Positions 1-7,361 of a DNA stretch of 29,507 nucleotides are shown here, in pieces. This DNA comes from CAYJII01 sp964370225. GTDB taxonomy: Bacteria; Bacillota; Clostridia; Oscillospirales; Ruminococcaceae. The stretch spans positions 1 to 29,507 of the forward strand of contig CAYJII010000032.1 of NCBI GenBank assembly GCA_964370225.1, given 5' to 3'. The notes under the pieces were generated by a model that was not told where the DNA came from, did not search any database, and saw nothing but the letters and a program-made list of their open reading frames with translations. The first letter of the stretch is position 1; each line of letters opens with the position of its first letter. A program made the translations under genes and the position numbers.

Positions 1-362
1 ACGAGGCTCAAATAATTAGCGAAAGAACAAAAGATATTTTAAGCTATATTGATGAGAATTTTACAAACCAAGATATGTGCCTTGACCTGCTTTGTGAGAA
101 ATTTAAAATTCATCACAACACATTGTCTACTATATTTAAAAAAGAAACAGGTCAAAATTACAAGGATTATTTGACGGGAAAAAGAATTTCTGCTGCAAAA
201 AAGATGCTCATTAAACAACCAAATTTAACAGTTACACAAATTGCTAGCGAAGTAGGATATAGGAATATATCATACTTTATTAAGTGCTTTAAAGAGCAGG
301 TAGGGATAACCCCCAATGCGTTTAAGAAAGAAGTTAGCAAGAAAAATCATTGGTCAAATTAA
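1..362 (+). CDS. AraC/XylS-family HTH regulator, C-terminal part (5' truncated by window edge)
   Basis: This is the C-terminal DNA-binding part of an AraC-family transcription regulator. The frame is open from base 3 without a stop, so the gene begins outside the window and the internal ATG at 75 is probably not the true start. The visible part has the two helix-turn-helix units of the family. The first is around LLCEKFKIHHNTLSTIFKK. The second has the family signature IASEVGYRNISYFIKCFK followed by GITPNAFKK. The missing N-terminal part could be a ligand-binding or a response-regulator receiver (YesN-type) domain; this cannot be decided here. It is followed by a 265-base gap containing a promoter-like site, so it may be the regulator of the downstream dehydratase cluster, but only proximity supports that. 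Confidence 0.9.
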   Translation, partial: EAQIISERTKDILSYIDENFTNQDMCLDLLCEKFKIHHNTLSTIFKKETGQNYKDYLTGKRISAAKKMLIKQPNLTVTQIASEVGYRNISYFIKCFKEQVGITPNAFKKEVSKKNHWSN

Positions 363-470
363 ACACATAATTGCAGCTAACTTAAAAAATATATTATGCA
401 CATTGCTGAGGAACATTAGTTTTTTGTCATTTTACATTAGAAAATTAGTGTAGAAAAATATCTTTTTTGC

Positions 471-479
471 TGATATAAT
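471..479 (+). promoter_or_regulatory. Extended -10 promoter upstream of the dehydratase-like cluster
   Basis: TGATATAAT at 471-479 is a perfect TATAAT -10 hexamer with a TGn extension. The -35 position (about 451-456, TAGAAA) matches poorly, as is common for extended -10 promoters. Transcription would begin near 486 and leave a leader of about 140 bases before the start codon at 628. Confidence 0.5.
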
Positions 480-508
480 TTTATATGCAAATGCGAAAAT
501 TAAATAAT

Positions 509-625
509 TAAGGCGGATTGAACACCCTTATTAATTTATAGGCTTTATTATATAAAGTCTATTTTTATAACAACCAGGTTAGCTACATCTAACTGAATGA
601 TTAACAGTAGAAAGGATAGTTGTTA
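509..625 (+). promoter_or_regulatory. Structured 5' leader of the dehydratase-like operon
   Basis: The leader contains several inverted repeats. TAAGG/CCTTA lies at 509-513/526-530. An 11-bp stem lies at 538-548/552-562, closed by a 3-base loop and with one G-U pair. An outer 7-bp stem TAACAAC/GTTGTTA at 568-574/619-625 encloses GTTAG/CTAAC at 578-582/588-592. The outer stem flanks the ribosome-binding site (AAAGGA, 611-616) just before the ATG at 628, so folding could affect translation. It does not match any riboswitch consensus I recognise. Confidence 0.35.
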
Positions 626-627
626 CG

Positions 628-1791
628 ATGAAATACATACAAGAAATTGAAAAATTTATTCAGGTTATGAGTAAAGAAAATGAAGTTCCTGAGTTCTTTA
701 CCGATGCGCTACTTAAGTTTAACGAACGTATTGAAAACAGCAGTTTAAAAAAAGTCGGAATAATCGGCGACAGTTATTATAGCCTTTATGTTAGGGCGTA
801 TGGGTTAATGCCCGTGCTATTAAGTGGAGGCAGTTACTATACAGGTGAAAACACCGGACATATTTTTCCGCAAATCAGTGACCCGATTGCGAAATCTTCA
901 ATAGGTTTGCTTTTAGATCCAGAGCTGGATTTGCTTAGATCGCTTGACGCTGTCCTTATAGTTATTAAAAATGACAGCTACAAAAAAGCTACTGCATATT
1001 TAAAAGATATGGGAATTAAGGTTATTCAAGTAGAGACCAATCCTTATTTAGTAGAGAAAGTACCTTTTAACTTTTATAAGCAGCAGCTAATTGTATTAAA
1101 CGAAATAAGTAAACTTAAACTGGGTTTATTTAATGAAAAGATATTTACATACGAGCTAAAAGCATTTGAGAGTGCTTATGAAATTATTAATTCTGACAAA
1201 TGGAATGCTCTTTCTACCACTGCACAGAGCTTGCTCATCTACGCATTGCACGCGACTGATAATAAAGAAGAGTGGTGTGACGAGGCAGAAAAGTATTTAG
1301 AATCATTTGAAGGAAAAGAGTTTGAGCAGCAAGTATTGTTAATGGGGTCAGAAATTACAATGCCAAACTATAAGGTGTTTCAAATTTTCAATGATATTGG
1401 AATAAATCGATTTAAAAATGAATGTCTAACACTCCCAGATTATTCGGAAATAGATGCAAGTTCAGGAGCACTAAGTCTTTTGGGGAAATGCTTAGAGTTT
1501 CAATATAAAAATTCATTTTCCCCACAAACAGTATGTGCTGTAGACAAAGTAGTTTTTCCTGAAAATACAAAAGGGATAATTTACTATTTGCTCAAAGGAC
1601 AAGTGTCTGAGGCTTATCAAGCAGAGCGCATGGAAGAGCTTGCTATTGAGCAAGGAATACCTTTTTTATGTATAGAGACAGATTACACTTATACTGATAA
1701 AGAACAAGTAAGAATTAGAATTGAAGCCTTTTATGAGATGCTAAGCAGCCTGCAAAATAATAAGGTTAGAGTTACAAGTCAAGGAGGGTAA
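628..1791 (+). CDS. 2-hydroxyacyl-CoA dehydratase D-component-like protein lacking the N-terminal cluster cysteines
   Basis: This 387-residue protein belongs to the HgdB/FldBC/benzoyl-CoA reductase family (2-hydroxyacyl-CoA dehydratase, D-component). It aligns by eye with the full paralogue at 3320-4561. The clearest match is near the C-terminus, where KGIIYYLLKGQV and EQGIPFLCIETDYTYTDKEQ (residues 315-360) parallel EGIIYHVLRGCV and KEGIPLLRVETDFSTEDVEQ. The N-terminal half has no cysteine before residue 217. The positions that carry Fe-S ligands in the paralogue (its SYC, MCAG, DACP and TCEAKRK motifs) are replaced here, for example by SYY, LLSG, SDPI and DSYKK. It probably cannot hold the usual cluster and may be a structural or substrate-binding partner. 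The start has AAAGGA 11 bases upstream. The stop is 2 bases before the next gene, so the two are co-transcribed. Substrate unknown. Confidence 0.75.
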   Translation: MKYIQEIEKFIQVMSKENEVPEFFTDALLKFNERIENSSLKKVGIIGDSYYSLYVRAYGLMPVLLSGGSYYTGENTGHIFPQISDPIAKSSIGLLLDPELDLLRSLDAVLIVIKNDSYKKATAYLKDMGIKVIQVETNPYLVEKVPFNFYKQQLIVLNEISKLKLGLFNEKIFTYELKAFESAYEIINSDKWNALSTTAQSLLIYALHATDNKEEWCDEAEKYLESFEGKEFEQQVLLMGSEITMPNYKVFQIFNDIGINRFKNECLTLPDYSEIDASSGALSLLGKCLEFQYKNSFSPQTVCAVDKVVFPENTKGIIYYLLKGQVSEAYQAERMEELAIEQGIPFLCIETDYTYTDKEQVRIRIEAFYEMLSSLQNNKVRVTSQGG

Positions 1792-1793
1792 TA

Positions 1794-2453
1794 ATGTTAT
1801 ATTTGATAAGCGCAATAAATTTACTTAAAAATGTACTAGTAAAACTATGGTCTTTTAAATTAATAAAAGTTTTAGTAATAGGCTGGTTTGCAATTTATCT
1901 TGTGTGGGGATTTGGAAGCAGTGTACTCAGCAGACTTTCAAGTCAAGGGATGCTTGAGCTACCTAGTTTTCTCAATTTATCTGTGATGACAAGCGATAAT
2001 ACGCAAGATGACGACATCAATAGCGGTGAAATTATGCTCATCTCTACAAACAACGTAAGCACAAATGGAGCTATACTGATATCGGCATCAAACGTGAATA
2101 TGGCTCAATTTGTTTCTGAGCTTGCTTTTATTTCATATAATCCTAATTATACAAAAAGCGGAAAAACTACGGCAGGTGTTTTAGGCGCATTAATCACATT
2201 AGCGAGTGTTTTCGGGCCTGGGATTGTATTAATAATAATTGTGCTTTTTGTTCAAAAAGCATTGTCTGACATGAAAGCGCCACCCTTGCCTATTATTTAC
2301 TCAAAAGATGACGCAGATGAAGTAATAGTAGAAGATTACAGAATGCCAATGCTTTATACGAAAGGAGAATCAGAAGAATATGAAGACGACGAAGAAGACG
2401 AAGACGACAACGAAGACGACGAAACCACTCAACTCAAAGCTGATGGTGAATAA
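1794..2453 (+). CDS. Two-TM membrane protein with acidic C-terminal tail, function unknown
   Basis: I do not recognise a family for this 219-residue protein. It has a hydrophobic segment at about residues 24-44, a Ser/Thr/Asn-rich segment at 45-126 that is probably extracytoplasmic, and a second strongly hydrophobic segment at about 127-153. A cytoplasmic tail follows and ends in an Asp/Glu run (about 193-210). AAGGAGG lies just upstream within the end of the preceding gene. It lies between a dehydratase-like protein and a membrane polyferredoxin, so it may be a membrane anchor or scaffold for that complex (inference). The tail-coding DNA is a GA-rich repeat that also overlaps the start of the next gene in another frame. 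Confidence 0.65.
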   Translation: MLYLISAINLLKNVLVKLWSFKLIKVLVIGWFAIYLVWGFGSSVLSRLSSQGMLELPSFLNLSVMTSDNTQDDDINSGEIMLISTNNVSTNGAILISASNVNMAQFVSELAFISYNPNYTKSGKTTAGVLGALITLASVFGPGIVLIIIVLFVQKALSDMKAPPLPIIYSKDDADEVIVEDYRMPMLYTKGESEEYEDDEEDEDDNEDDETTQLKADGE

Positions 2454-3336
2454 CAAAATTACGATATTTAGACTGATTTTTCTTTTTGTAATTTTTTTAT
2501 TCTTAACTTTTGCTGGCTTTTTTATAGGAAGATATAGAGATGTTGTGTTGCCAATTTTTGACTGTGAATATGTTGGCGGCGGCACTACAAGAGGTATATG
2601 TATTGCATTAATTGATTTTAATAAAAACCTCACGCTAACCTTTGCTATATCTATGATTGTATGTGTAGTATTAATGTTTGTTTTTGGACGTTTATGGTGT
2701 GGCTATATCTGTCCTATGGGTTTTTTCCAAGACGTACTTACCATTGTAAGGCAAAAACTTAAAATCCCTCAATTAACAATCCCGCAACAAGTAAAACCGA
2801 TTGTCACCTTAGTAAAATGGTATTGTGTGTTTTACATATTGTTTTTTGACTTATGCAAGGTTTGTCCTGTGCAGTATTTCACCGTTCCGGTTGGTGGTTA
2901 TACCAGCAATGGCGGAGGCGGAGGCTGGGCATATATTTGGGCGGTTGTTCTTGTGCTTCTCATGACACTTAGTGACAGAGCGGGTTGTAGAATTTGCCCT
3001 ATAGGAGCACTAACAGGCTTAACTAACAAAATAAGCGGAGCAAGAATTAAAAAATGTGGTGCAGCGTGTACACATTGTAGAGCTTGTTTAGAGGCTTGTC
3101 CTATGGATATTCAAGAGATATACGAAGAGAGAGAAAAAGAAGATTTAACTTGTCAAGAGTGCATTTATTGCATGAAGTGTATTGAGGTTTGCCCTGAAAA
3201 AGATGCTCTACGTTTTGAGCTATTCGGCAAAACAATTCTTAATTCAAGAAGGTTAACAAGAGAGGCTAAATACGATAATATTTTAGCTTATGAAGCGATA
3301 ACTGATGCTGAGGTGGAAAATGGAAGAGAGAACTAA
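2380..3336 (+). CDS. NapH/CcoG-like membrane polyferredoxin (4Fe-4S)
   Basis: This integral membrane iron-sulfur protein probably passes electrons across or along the membrane. It has TM segments near residues 28-49, 87-104, 143-158 and 185-197. Membrane-side cysteine motifs of the NapH/MauN type occur as CGYICPMG (107-114), CKVCP (159-163) and CRICPIGA (203-210). Two C-terminal 4Fe-4S ferredoxin motifs follow: C230, C233, C236, C240-Pro and C261, C264, C267, C271-Pro. The start is uncertain. ATG 2380 has AAAGGAG 12 bases upstream but overlaps the previous gene by 74 bases and gives a Lys/Thr-rich N-terminus. ATG 2443 would overlap by only 11 bases and has no clear ribosome-binding site. It is placed between the two dehydratase-like genes, so it is a natural electron donor or acceptor for them (inference). 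Confidence 0.85.
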   Translation: MKTTKKTKTTTKTTKPLNSKLMVNNKITIFRLIFLFVIFLFLTFAGFFIGRYRDVVLPIFDCEYVGGGTTRGICIALIDFNKNLTLTFAISMIVCVVLMFVFGRLWCGYICPMGFFQDVLTIVRQKLKIPQLTIPQQVKPIVTLVKWYCVFYILFFDLCKVCPVQYFTVPVGGYTSNGGGGGWAYIWAVVLVLLMTLSDRAGCRICPIGALTGLTNKISGARIKKCGAACTHCRACLEACPMDIQEIYEEREKEDLTCQECIYCMKCIEVCPEKDALRFELFGKTILNSRRLTREAKYDNILAYEAITDAEVENGREN

Positions 3337-4561
3337 ACAACGATACAGTAGAAATATCAAGAGAATAGCCAGTACTACAATAGCGGAAGTAGCTAAAAAC
3401 TTAGAGATTGATTTTTATAAAGAAGTGTACCAAGATGCATTTTGTAAATTCGAAGCAACTGATAAAACTTACATAGGCTCATACTGCGTAATGATTCCTG
3501 ATGAAATAATCTATGCTTTAGGCTATAAACCGCTTAGAATGTGTGCAGGTCATCAAATTCCAGCGTTGGTAGGAGAGGAAATGATACCTCGAGACGCTTG
3601 CCCGCTTATAAAGGCTGCTGCAGGATTTCAGGCAATGCAAATTCTTCCTATGTACAATCAGTGTGAGCTTGCAATAATGCCAATGACATGCGAAGCAAAG
3701 CGCAAAAGTGTGGAGGTTTTATCAAAGTACTTACCTGTAATACCTATGCCTATTCCAGTGTCAAAAACCAACAGCGACTTTGAAGAAACAGTATCAATGA
3801 TAACTTCTTTAGTAAAAACATTAGAGATACAAACAGGTGAAAAACTTACATCTAAGGCTTTGGTGCAAGCTAGTAAAGATATAAATGCGGCGCAAAAACA
3901 AGCGTATTTGCTAAATGAGAAATTATACTCTCCCAACCCGCAAATTAAAGGCTCAGAGGTAATGTTTGTACTGAATAGCTTTATTTATTCAGACCCTAAC
4001 GAATGGGAGATTGCAACAAGAGAGCTACTTAAAAGAATTGGTGAGAAAGAAGAAAATTCAAAAGCGCGTAAAAGAAATAAACCAAGAGTGTTTATAGCTG
4101 GTTCGCCTATCAGTTTCCCTAATTTCAAATTACCATTAATGCTAGAGAGCTTAGGCGCGCAGATAGTGGGAGATGAGTCTTGTCTTTCTGGAAGACTTCT
4201 TCATGACCCTGTAGTGCCAATGGATTTCAGCAAAACAAGTATGATAAGAGCTTTAGCTGCAAGATATATAGCGGCGTGTACTTGTCCTGTTTTTGATAAT
4301 TTGGAAGACCGATTTGCAAGCTTAAAAACTAAGTTGGATTTATCCAAAGCAGAGGGTATTATTTATCATGTGTTACGTGGCTGTGTACCATACGACTTTG
4401 AATTAGCGGCAGTTGAAGAATTTGCAGAGAAAGAAGGTATTCCACTTTTAAGAGTGGAAACAGACTTTAGCACAGAAGATGTTGAGCAAATCAAAATTAG
4501 GTTTGAGGCATTTGTTGAGATGATAGACCATAGAAGAAAATCAGCAAAAAATAATAAATAG
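3320..4561 (+). CDS. 2-hydroxyacyl-CoA dehydratase D-component / double-cubane-cluster-protein-like
   Basis: This is a 413-residue HgdB-family protein. It keeps the cysteine set of an active cluster protein: C56 (GSYCVMIP), C75, C94 (RDACP), C115 and C124 (MTCEAKRK), with more at 288, 320, 322 and 355. Family members reduce or dehydrate acyl-CoA substrates through ketyl-radical chemistry, or carry an [8Fe-9S] double-cubane cluster (DCCP/YjiM type). The short length and one-subunit architecture next to a single activator gene resemble the DCCP branch, but I cannot assign the substrate. ATG 3320 is preferred over ATG 3305 because GAGGTGG lies just upstream. Either start overlaps the end of the polyferredoxin gene, which implies translational coupling. 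Confidence 0.85.
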   Translation: MEERTKQRYSRNIKRIASTTIAEVAKNLEIDFYKEVYQDAFCKFEATDKTYIGSYCVMIPDEIIYALGYKPLRMCAGHQIPALVGEEMIPRDACPLIKAAAGFQAMQILPMYNQCELAIMPMTCEAKRKSVEVLSKYLPVIPMPIPVSKTNSDFEETVSMITSLVKTLEIQTGEKLTSKALVQASKDINAAQKQAYLLNEKLYSPNPQIKGSEVMFVLNSFIYSDPNEWEIATRELLKRIGEKEENSKARKRNKPRVFIAGSPISFPNFKLPLMLESLGAQIVGDESCLSGRLLHDPVVPMDFSKTSMIRALAARYIAACTCPVFDNLEDRFASLKTKLDLSKAEGIIYHVLRGCVPYDFELAAVEEFAEKEGIPLLRVETDFSTEDVEQIKIRFEAFVEMIDHRRKSAKNNK

Positions 4562-4647
4562 GAATATAAAGGCTTTGTTAAGATAGACTTAAAAGAAAAA
4601 TTTATCGTTTTACTTAGCAGAGATAATGGTAAAGAAGGGAATGTTTT

Positions 4648-5448
4648 ATGGGGGAATATTATTTAGGTTTTGATGGGGGCTCTACATATATAAAAGCAGC
4701 ACTTATTAAAGATAATCAAGTTATTGCAACAAAGGTGCTTTCTACAGGGATTGATAACGATGCTACTTGTGATAAAATGCTTGAAGAAATTACAAAAGAG
4801 GCTGGTATTTCGGCAGAGGATATAGCGTATGTAACAGCAACAGGATATAGCAGACGCTCGATTTCGCTTGCAGACGATACTATCTCAGAGATTACTGCCC
4901 ATGCCTACGGAACAAGACTGACTTCGCCTGATGGAACACCTCCAGCAATGGTAATTGATATAGGCGGACAAGACAGCAAAATAATAGCACTAGACCCAAA
5001 CGGTGGTGTTAAAAACTTCATTATGAATGATAAATGTGCCGCTGGTACAGGGAAATTTATAGAAGTTATTGCTGACATATTAGAGACTACTATTGACAAA
5101 GTAGCTGATCACTCTTCAGAGAGTATGACACCTTGCCAAATTAATTCAACTTGTGTTGTTTTTGCTCAAACAGAGATAATATCGTTAATAGCTCAGAAAA
5201 AATCAAGGGCTGATATTTTATGTGGAATGCATATTTCGATGGCTAACAGAATTTCAAAATTGGCAAGAAAATACATGGGCAATGGAAGTGTTCTTATGAC
5301 AGGTGGCGGAGCACTTAATGATGGGTTAAGAATTGCGATAGAAGATGCATTAATGTGCGATGTTATAGCTGCAAATCACCCTCAATTTAATGGAGCGATA
5401 GGAGCAGCACTAATAGCTTCAGAACAAAAAGAAGCAGCAAACGCGTAA
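4648..5448 (+). CDS. 2-hydroxyacyl-CoA dehydratase activator (ASKHA ATPase, HgdC/BadF-like)
   Basis: This 266-residue ATPase of the BcrA/BadFG/HgdC family hydrolyses ATP to push one low-potential electron into the dehydratase or double-cubane partner. It has the phosphate-1 loop LGFDGGSTYIKAAL (residues 6-19), phosphate-2 loop VIDIGGQDSK (102-111) and the adenosine motif LMTGGGALN. The two cysteines that bridge a [4Fe-4S] cluster at the homodimer interface are visible at C130 (NDKCAAGTG) and C169 (NSTCVVFAQTE). AAGAAGGGA lies 7 bases before the ATG. It directly follows the cysteine-complete dehydratase gene, which is the standard partner arrangement. No strong terminator follows it. Confidence 0.92.
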   Translation: MGEYYLGFDGGSTYIKAALIKDNQVIATKVLSTGIDNDATCDKMLEEITKEAGISAEDIAYVTATGYSRRSISLADDTISEITAHAYGTRLTSPDGTPPAMVIDIGGQDSKIIALDPNGGVKNFIMNDKCAAGTGKFIEVIADILETTIDKVADHSSESMTPCQINSTCVVFAQTEIISLIAQKKSRADILCGMHISMANRISKLARKYMGNGSVLMTGGGALNDGLRIAIEDALMCDVIAANHPQFNGAIGAALIASEQKEAANA

Positions 5449-5565
5449 CAACTCATTTAATTTTAGTTTGATAAAGCAACTATATTTAGATTGCTTTTCA
5501 ATATAAAAAATTGTTTTATGTAAAAGACTGAATTTTGCATAAGAAAAAGTGAAAGGAATTTAGAG

Positions 5566-6162
5566 ATGAAAAAAATAATTAGCGTATTAACAATTGTATT
5601 ATTGATTGGACTAACAACAATAATTCCAGTATTTGCAACAGAGCAAGAAAGTGGAGAAAGAGAAAACAATACTAACACAGAACAAAATGTGGAGCTTCCA
5701 ACAGCAGAAGATTACAACATCGTAACTAACGATGATTTAACAGTAACATTTGAACGTGCAGACGGCTCTATTATGGCTAATGTTAACGTGACAGTTAAAA
5801 ACACAACAGCTGGTCAAGATGGCGACATCAGCCGTGATGAACATGCAACAGATGAAAACGGAGTTTTCGATTATAGCCAGTGGATAGATAATGACGTTGC
5901 TATTTTAAGAGTTACCGATTCTGTTTTGGGTGGCACACTAGAATACAATATTGAATCAGGCGAAATTAATATCGAAGCTGGTAAATCAAACAATGGCGGT
6001 GGCGATAGAGGCACAGCTACACAATCGTCCGTAACAATGTACATAATTGCAGGAGCAGTTGTAGTTGTAATAGCTATCGTTGCTGTAATAATTATATTAA
6101 AACGCAAGCAAGCTAAGAAAAGATTTGAAGAGCAAGCTAAGAAAAAAACAAAAAAGAAATAA
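5566..6162 (+). CDS. Secreted, membrane-anchored small protein with beta-type domain, function unknown
   Basis: This 198-residue protein has an N-terminal signal peptide that probably ends near A24 (PVFA-TEQ). An acidic spacer follows. Residues 55-135 form a probable beta-sandwich with Cna-B or carboxypeptidase-regulatory-like features such as LTVTFERADGS and TDENGVFDY. A Gly/Asn linker leads to a TM helix at about 158-178 and a very basic tail (KRKQAKKRFEEQ and a final Lys run). The topology is type I, with the domain outside and the Lys-rich tail inside. There is no LPXTG. It lies between the activator and the iron regulator on the same strand. Its basic tail could pair with the acidic tail of the membrane protein at 1794-2453, but that is speculation. 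Confidence 0.65.
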   Translation: MKKIISVLTIVLLIGLTTIIPVFATEQESGERENNTNTEQNVELPTAEDYNIVTNDDLTVTFERADGSIMANVNVTVKNTTAGQDGDISRDEHATDENGVFDYSQWIDNDVAILRVTDSVLGGTLEYNIESGEINIEAGKSNNGGGDRGTATQSSVTMYIIAGAVVVVIAIVAVIIILKRKQAKKRFEEQAKKKTKKK

Positions 6163-6179
6163 AGTTAACGGGTGATTAA

Positions 6180-6542
6180 ATGAAGTTATTAACAACTCAT
6201 GAAGATTATCTTAAAGCTATGTTGATACTAGAAAATGAAAAAGGGCATGTTAGAAATGCAGATTTAGTAAATTACTTTGGTTATACTTTTCCGAGTATAA
6301 CCAGAGCAATTTACGTATTAGGGCAAGGTGGATATCTATACAAAGATGGAAACAGAGATATTATTTTAACAGAAAAAGGGCGAGCTGTTTCTAAAGCATT
6401 GCTCGAAAAACATTTGTTTTTTATGGAATTATTTGTATCAATAGGAGTAGAAAAAGATATTGCTTTAAAAGACGCTTGTAAAATTGAGCATGCAATAAGT
6501 GAAGAGACGTTTGAAAAATTAAAAATATATCATTCACTATAA
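6180..6542 (+). CDS. DtxR/MntR-family metal-dependent repressor, short form
   Basis: This 120-residue regulator has the DtxR-family layout: winged helix (about residues 5-66, EDYLKAMLILENEKGHVR through the wing at ILTEKGR) and the dimerisation helix pair (67-115). There is no C-terminal SH3 domain, so it is MntR-like in length. Likely metal ligands are D9, H78, C100, E103 and H104 (KDACKIEHAIS). The Cys-x-x-Glu-His pattern is that of the iron-type DtxR/IdeR proteins, while D9 matches MntR. An iron-responsive repressor of the following feo genes is the most likely role. It starts 17 bases after the preceding stop and is probably co-transcribed, so the cluster may regulate itself. Confidence 0.85.
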   Translation: MKLLTTHEDYLKAMLILENEKGHVRNADLVNYFGYTFPSITRAIYVLGQGGYLYKDGNRDIILTEKGRAVSKALLEKHLFFMELFVSIGVEKDIALKDACKIEHAISEETFEKLKIYHSL

Positions 6543-6597
6543 TTTGCTTAGTGGTATAGGTGTATTTTGTTATGGCAATAGGGAAAAGGGTGTATTA

Positions 6598-7284
6598 ATG
6601 GATATATTAGCAGTTTTTTTAAGTGTAAGTTTAATGGGGTTTACTTGTAGTGCCGGGTGTAGTTCTGCAACTACACCGTTTATTTTAGGAAGCCTATTAG
6701 GAGAGGGTAAAGATATTAAAGAAAGCAGAAAAGCTATAATATTTTTCTCGCTTGGCAAAATAATAGCATATTCACTTTTTGGATTGCTATCGGCAATTTT
6801 CGGCTCTGTTGTTTTAAGCTTTATCGAGGAAAGCTATCCTAATATTACTATTTGGATTGTAAGAGTGTTTACAGCGCTATTTGGCGTATGGCTTATTTAT
6901 CAAGCTTTAAACGGTCTGCTCTCAAAAAAAGAAGCACAATCCTCGTGTTCGTCCTGTCCTTCTAAGTGCAACTCTAAAAAACTCCCAAAATTTGCAGAAT
7001 ATAAGCAGTTTTGGGTTTATATTGCAGTGGGAGCATTATATGCAGCTATTCCTTGTGCTCCTCTTGTTACTTCTTTAACTTTTGCTAGCACTATGACACC
7101 TGTTTTAGGTATGCTTTTATTAACTGTTTTTAGTGTGGTGAATTCTATTTTACCCGTAATAATTTATGCTACTTTAGTAGGGATGGCTAATAAAGAGTTT
7201 ACTAAAAAAACGCCCAAAATGCTTAATTACATTAAAATCGTGGGTGGAATTGTTCTGCTTTACATTACGGTTGCAAAAGTATAA
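6598..7284 (+). CDS. DsbD/SafE-like cysteine-containing membrane permease
   Basis: This is a membrane protein of about 228 residues with about six TM helices, of the cytochrome-c-biogenesis/DsbD-like or sulfite-exporter-like superfamily. Cysteines are in family positions: TCSAGC in the first TM segment and PCAPL in the fourth. A central hydrophilic loop carries a cysteine cluster, CSSCPSKC. The ATG at 6598 is chosen over an in-frame TTG at 6544 because GGGAAAAGGG lies just upstream and the protein then begins at the first TM helix. It lies between the iron repressor and feoA, so thiol-redox or metal transport linked to ferrous iron uptake is plausible. Exact substrate unknown. Confidence 0.75.
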   Translation: MDILAVFLSVSLMGFTCSAGCSSATTPFILGSLLGEGKDIKESRKAIIFFSLGKIIAYSLFGLLSAIFGSVVLSFIEESYPNITIWIVRVFTALFGVWLIYQALNGLLSKKEAQSSCSSCPSKCNSKKLPKFAEYKQFWVYIAVGALYAAIPCAPLVTSLTFASTMTPVLGMLLLTVFSVVNSILPVIIYATLVGMANKEFTKKTPKMLNYIKIVGGIVLLYITVAKV

Positions 7285-7312
7285 TACTTGTTTTAAAGAG
7301 ATAAAAGAAAGG

Positions 7313-7349
7313 TTGCCATACAAAATGTTTGTACAATGTTTTATGGCAA
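7313..7349 (+). promoter_or_regulatory. Inverted repeat/hairpin at the feoA ribosome-binding site
   Basis: TTGCCATA at 7313-7320 pairs perfectly with TATGGCAA at 7342-7349. A 21-base loop between them contains a smaller CAAA/TTTG repeat. The 3' arm touches the feoA Shine-Dalgarno sequence AAAGGG (7348-7353). It could be a translational control hairpin or an operator for the DtxR-like protein. It lacks a T-tract, so it is not a terminator. Confidence 0.4.
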
Positions 7350-7361
7350 AGGGATAGTAAT

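Noticed and set aside
560..615. PreQ1-type riboswitch suggested by AGCTACA in the leader
   Set aside because: The flanking stems and the downstream A-rich tail do not fit the preQ1 aptamer layout.
2370..2633. Minus-strand ORF of 87 residues over the acidic-tail repeat
   Set aside because: It is low-complexity (Val/Phe runs) and antisense to two supported genes.
5468..5500. Terminator after the activator gene
   Set aside because: AAAGCAA/TTGCTTT can pair, but the stem is short and AT-rich and is not followed by a T-tract.
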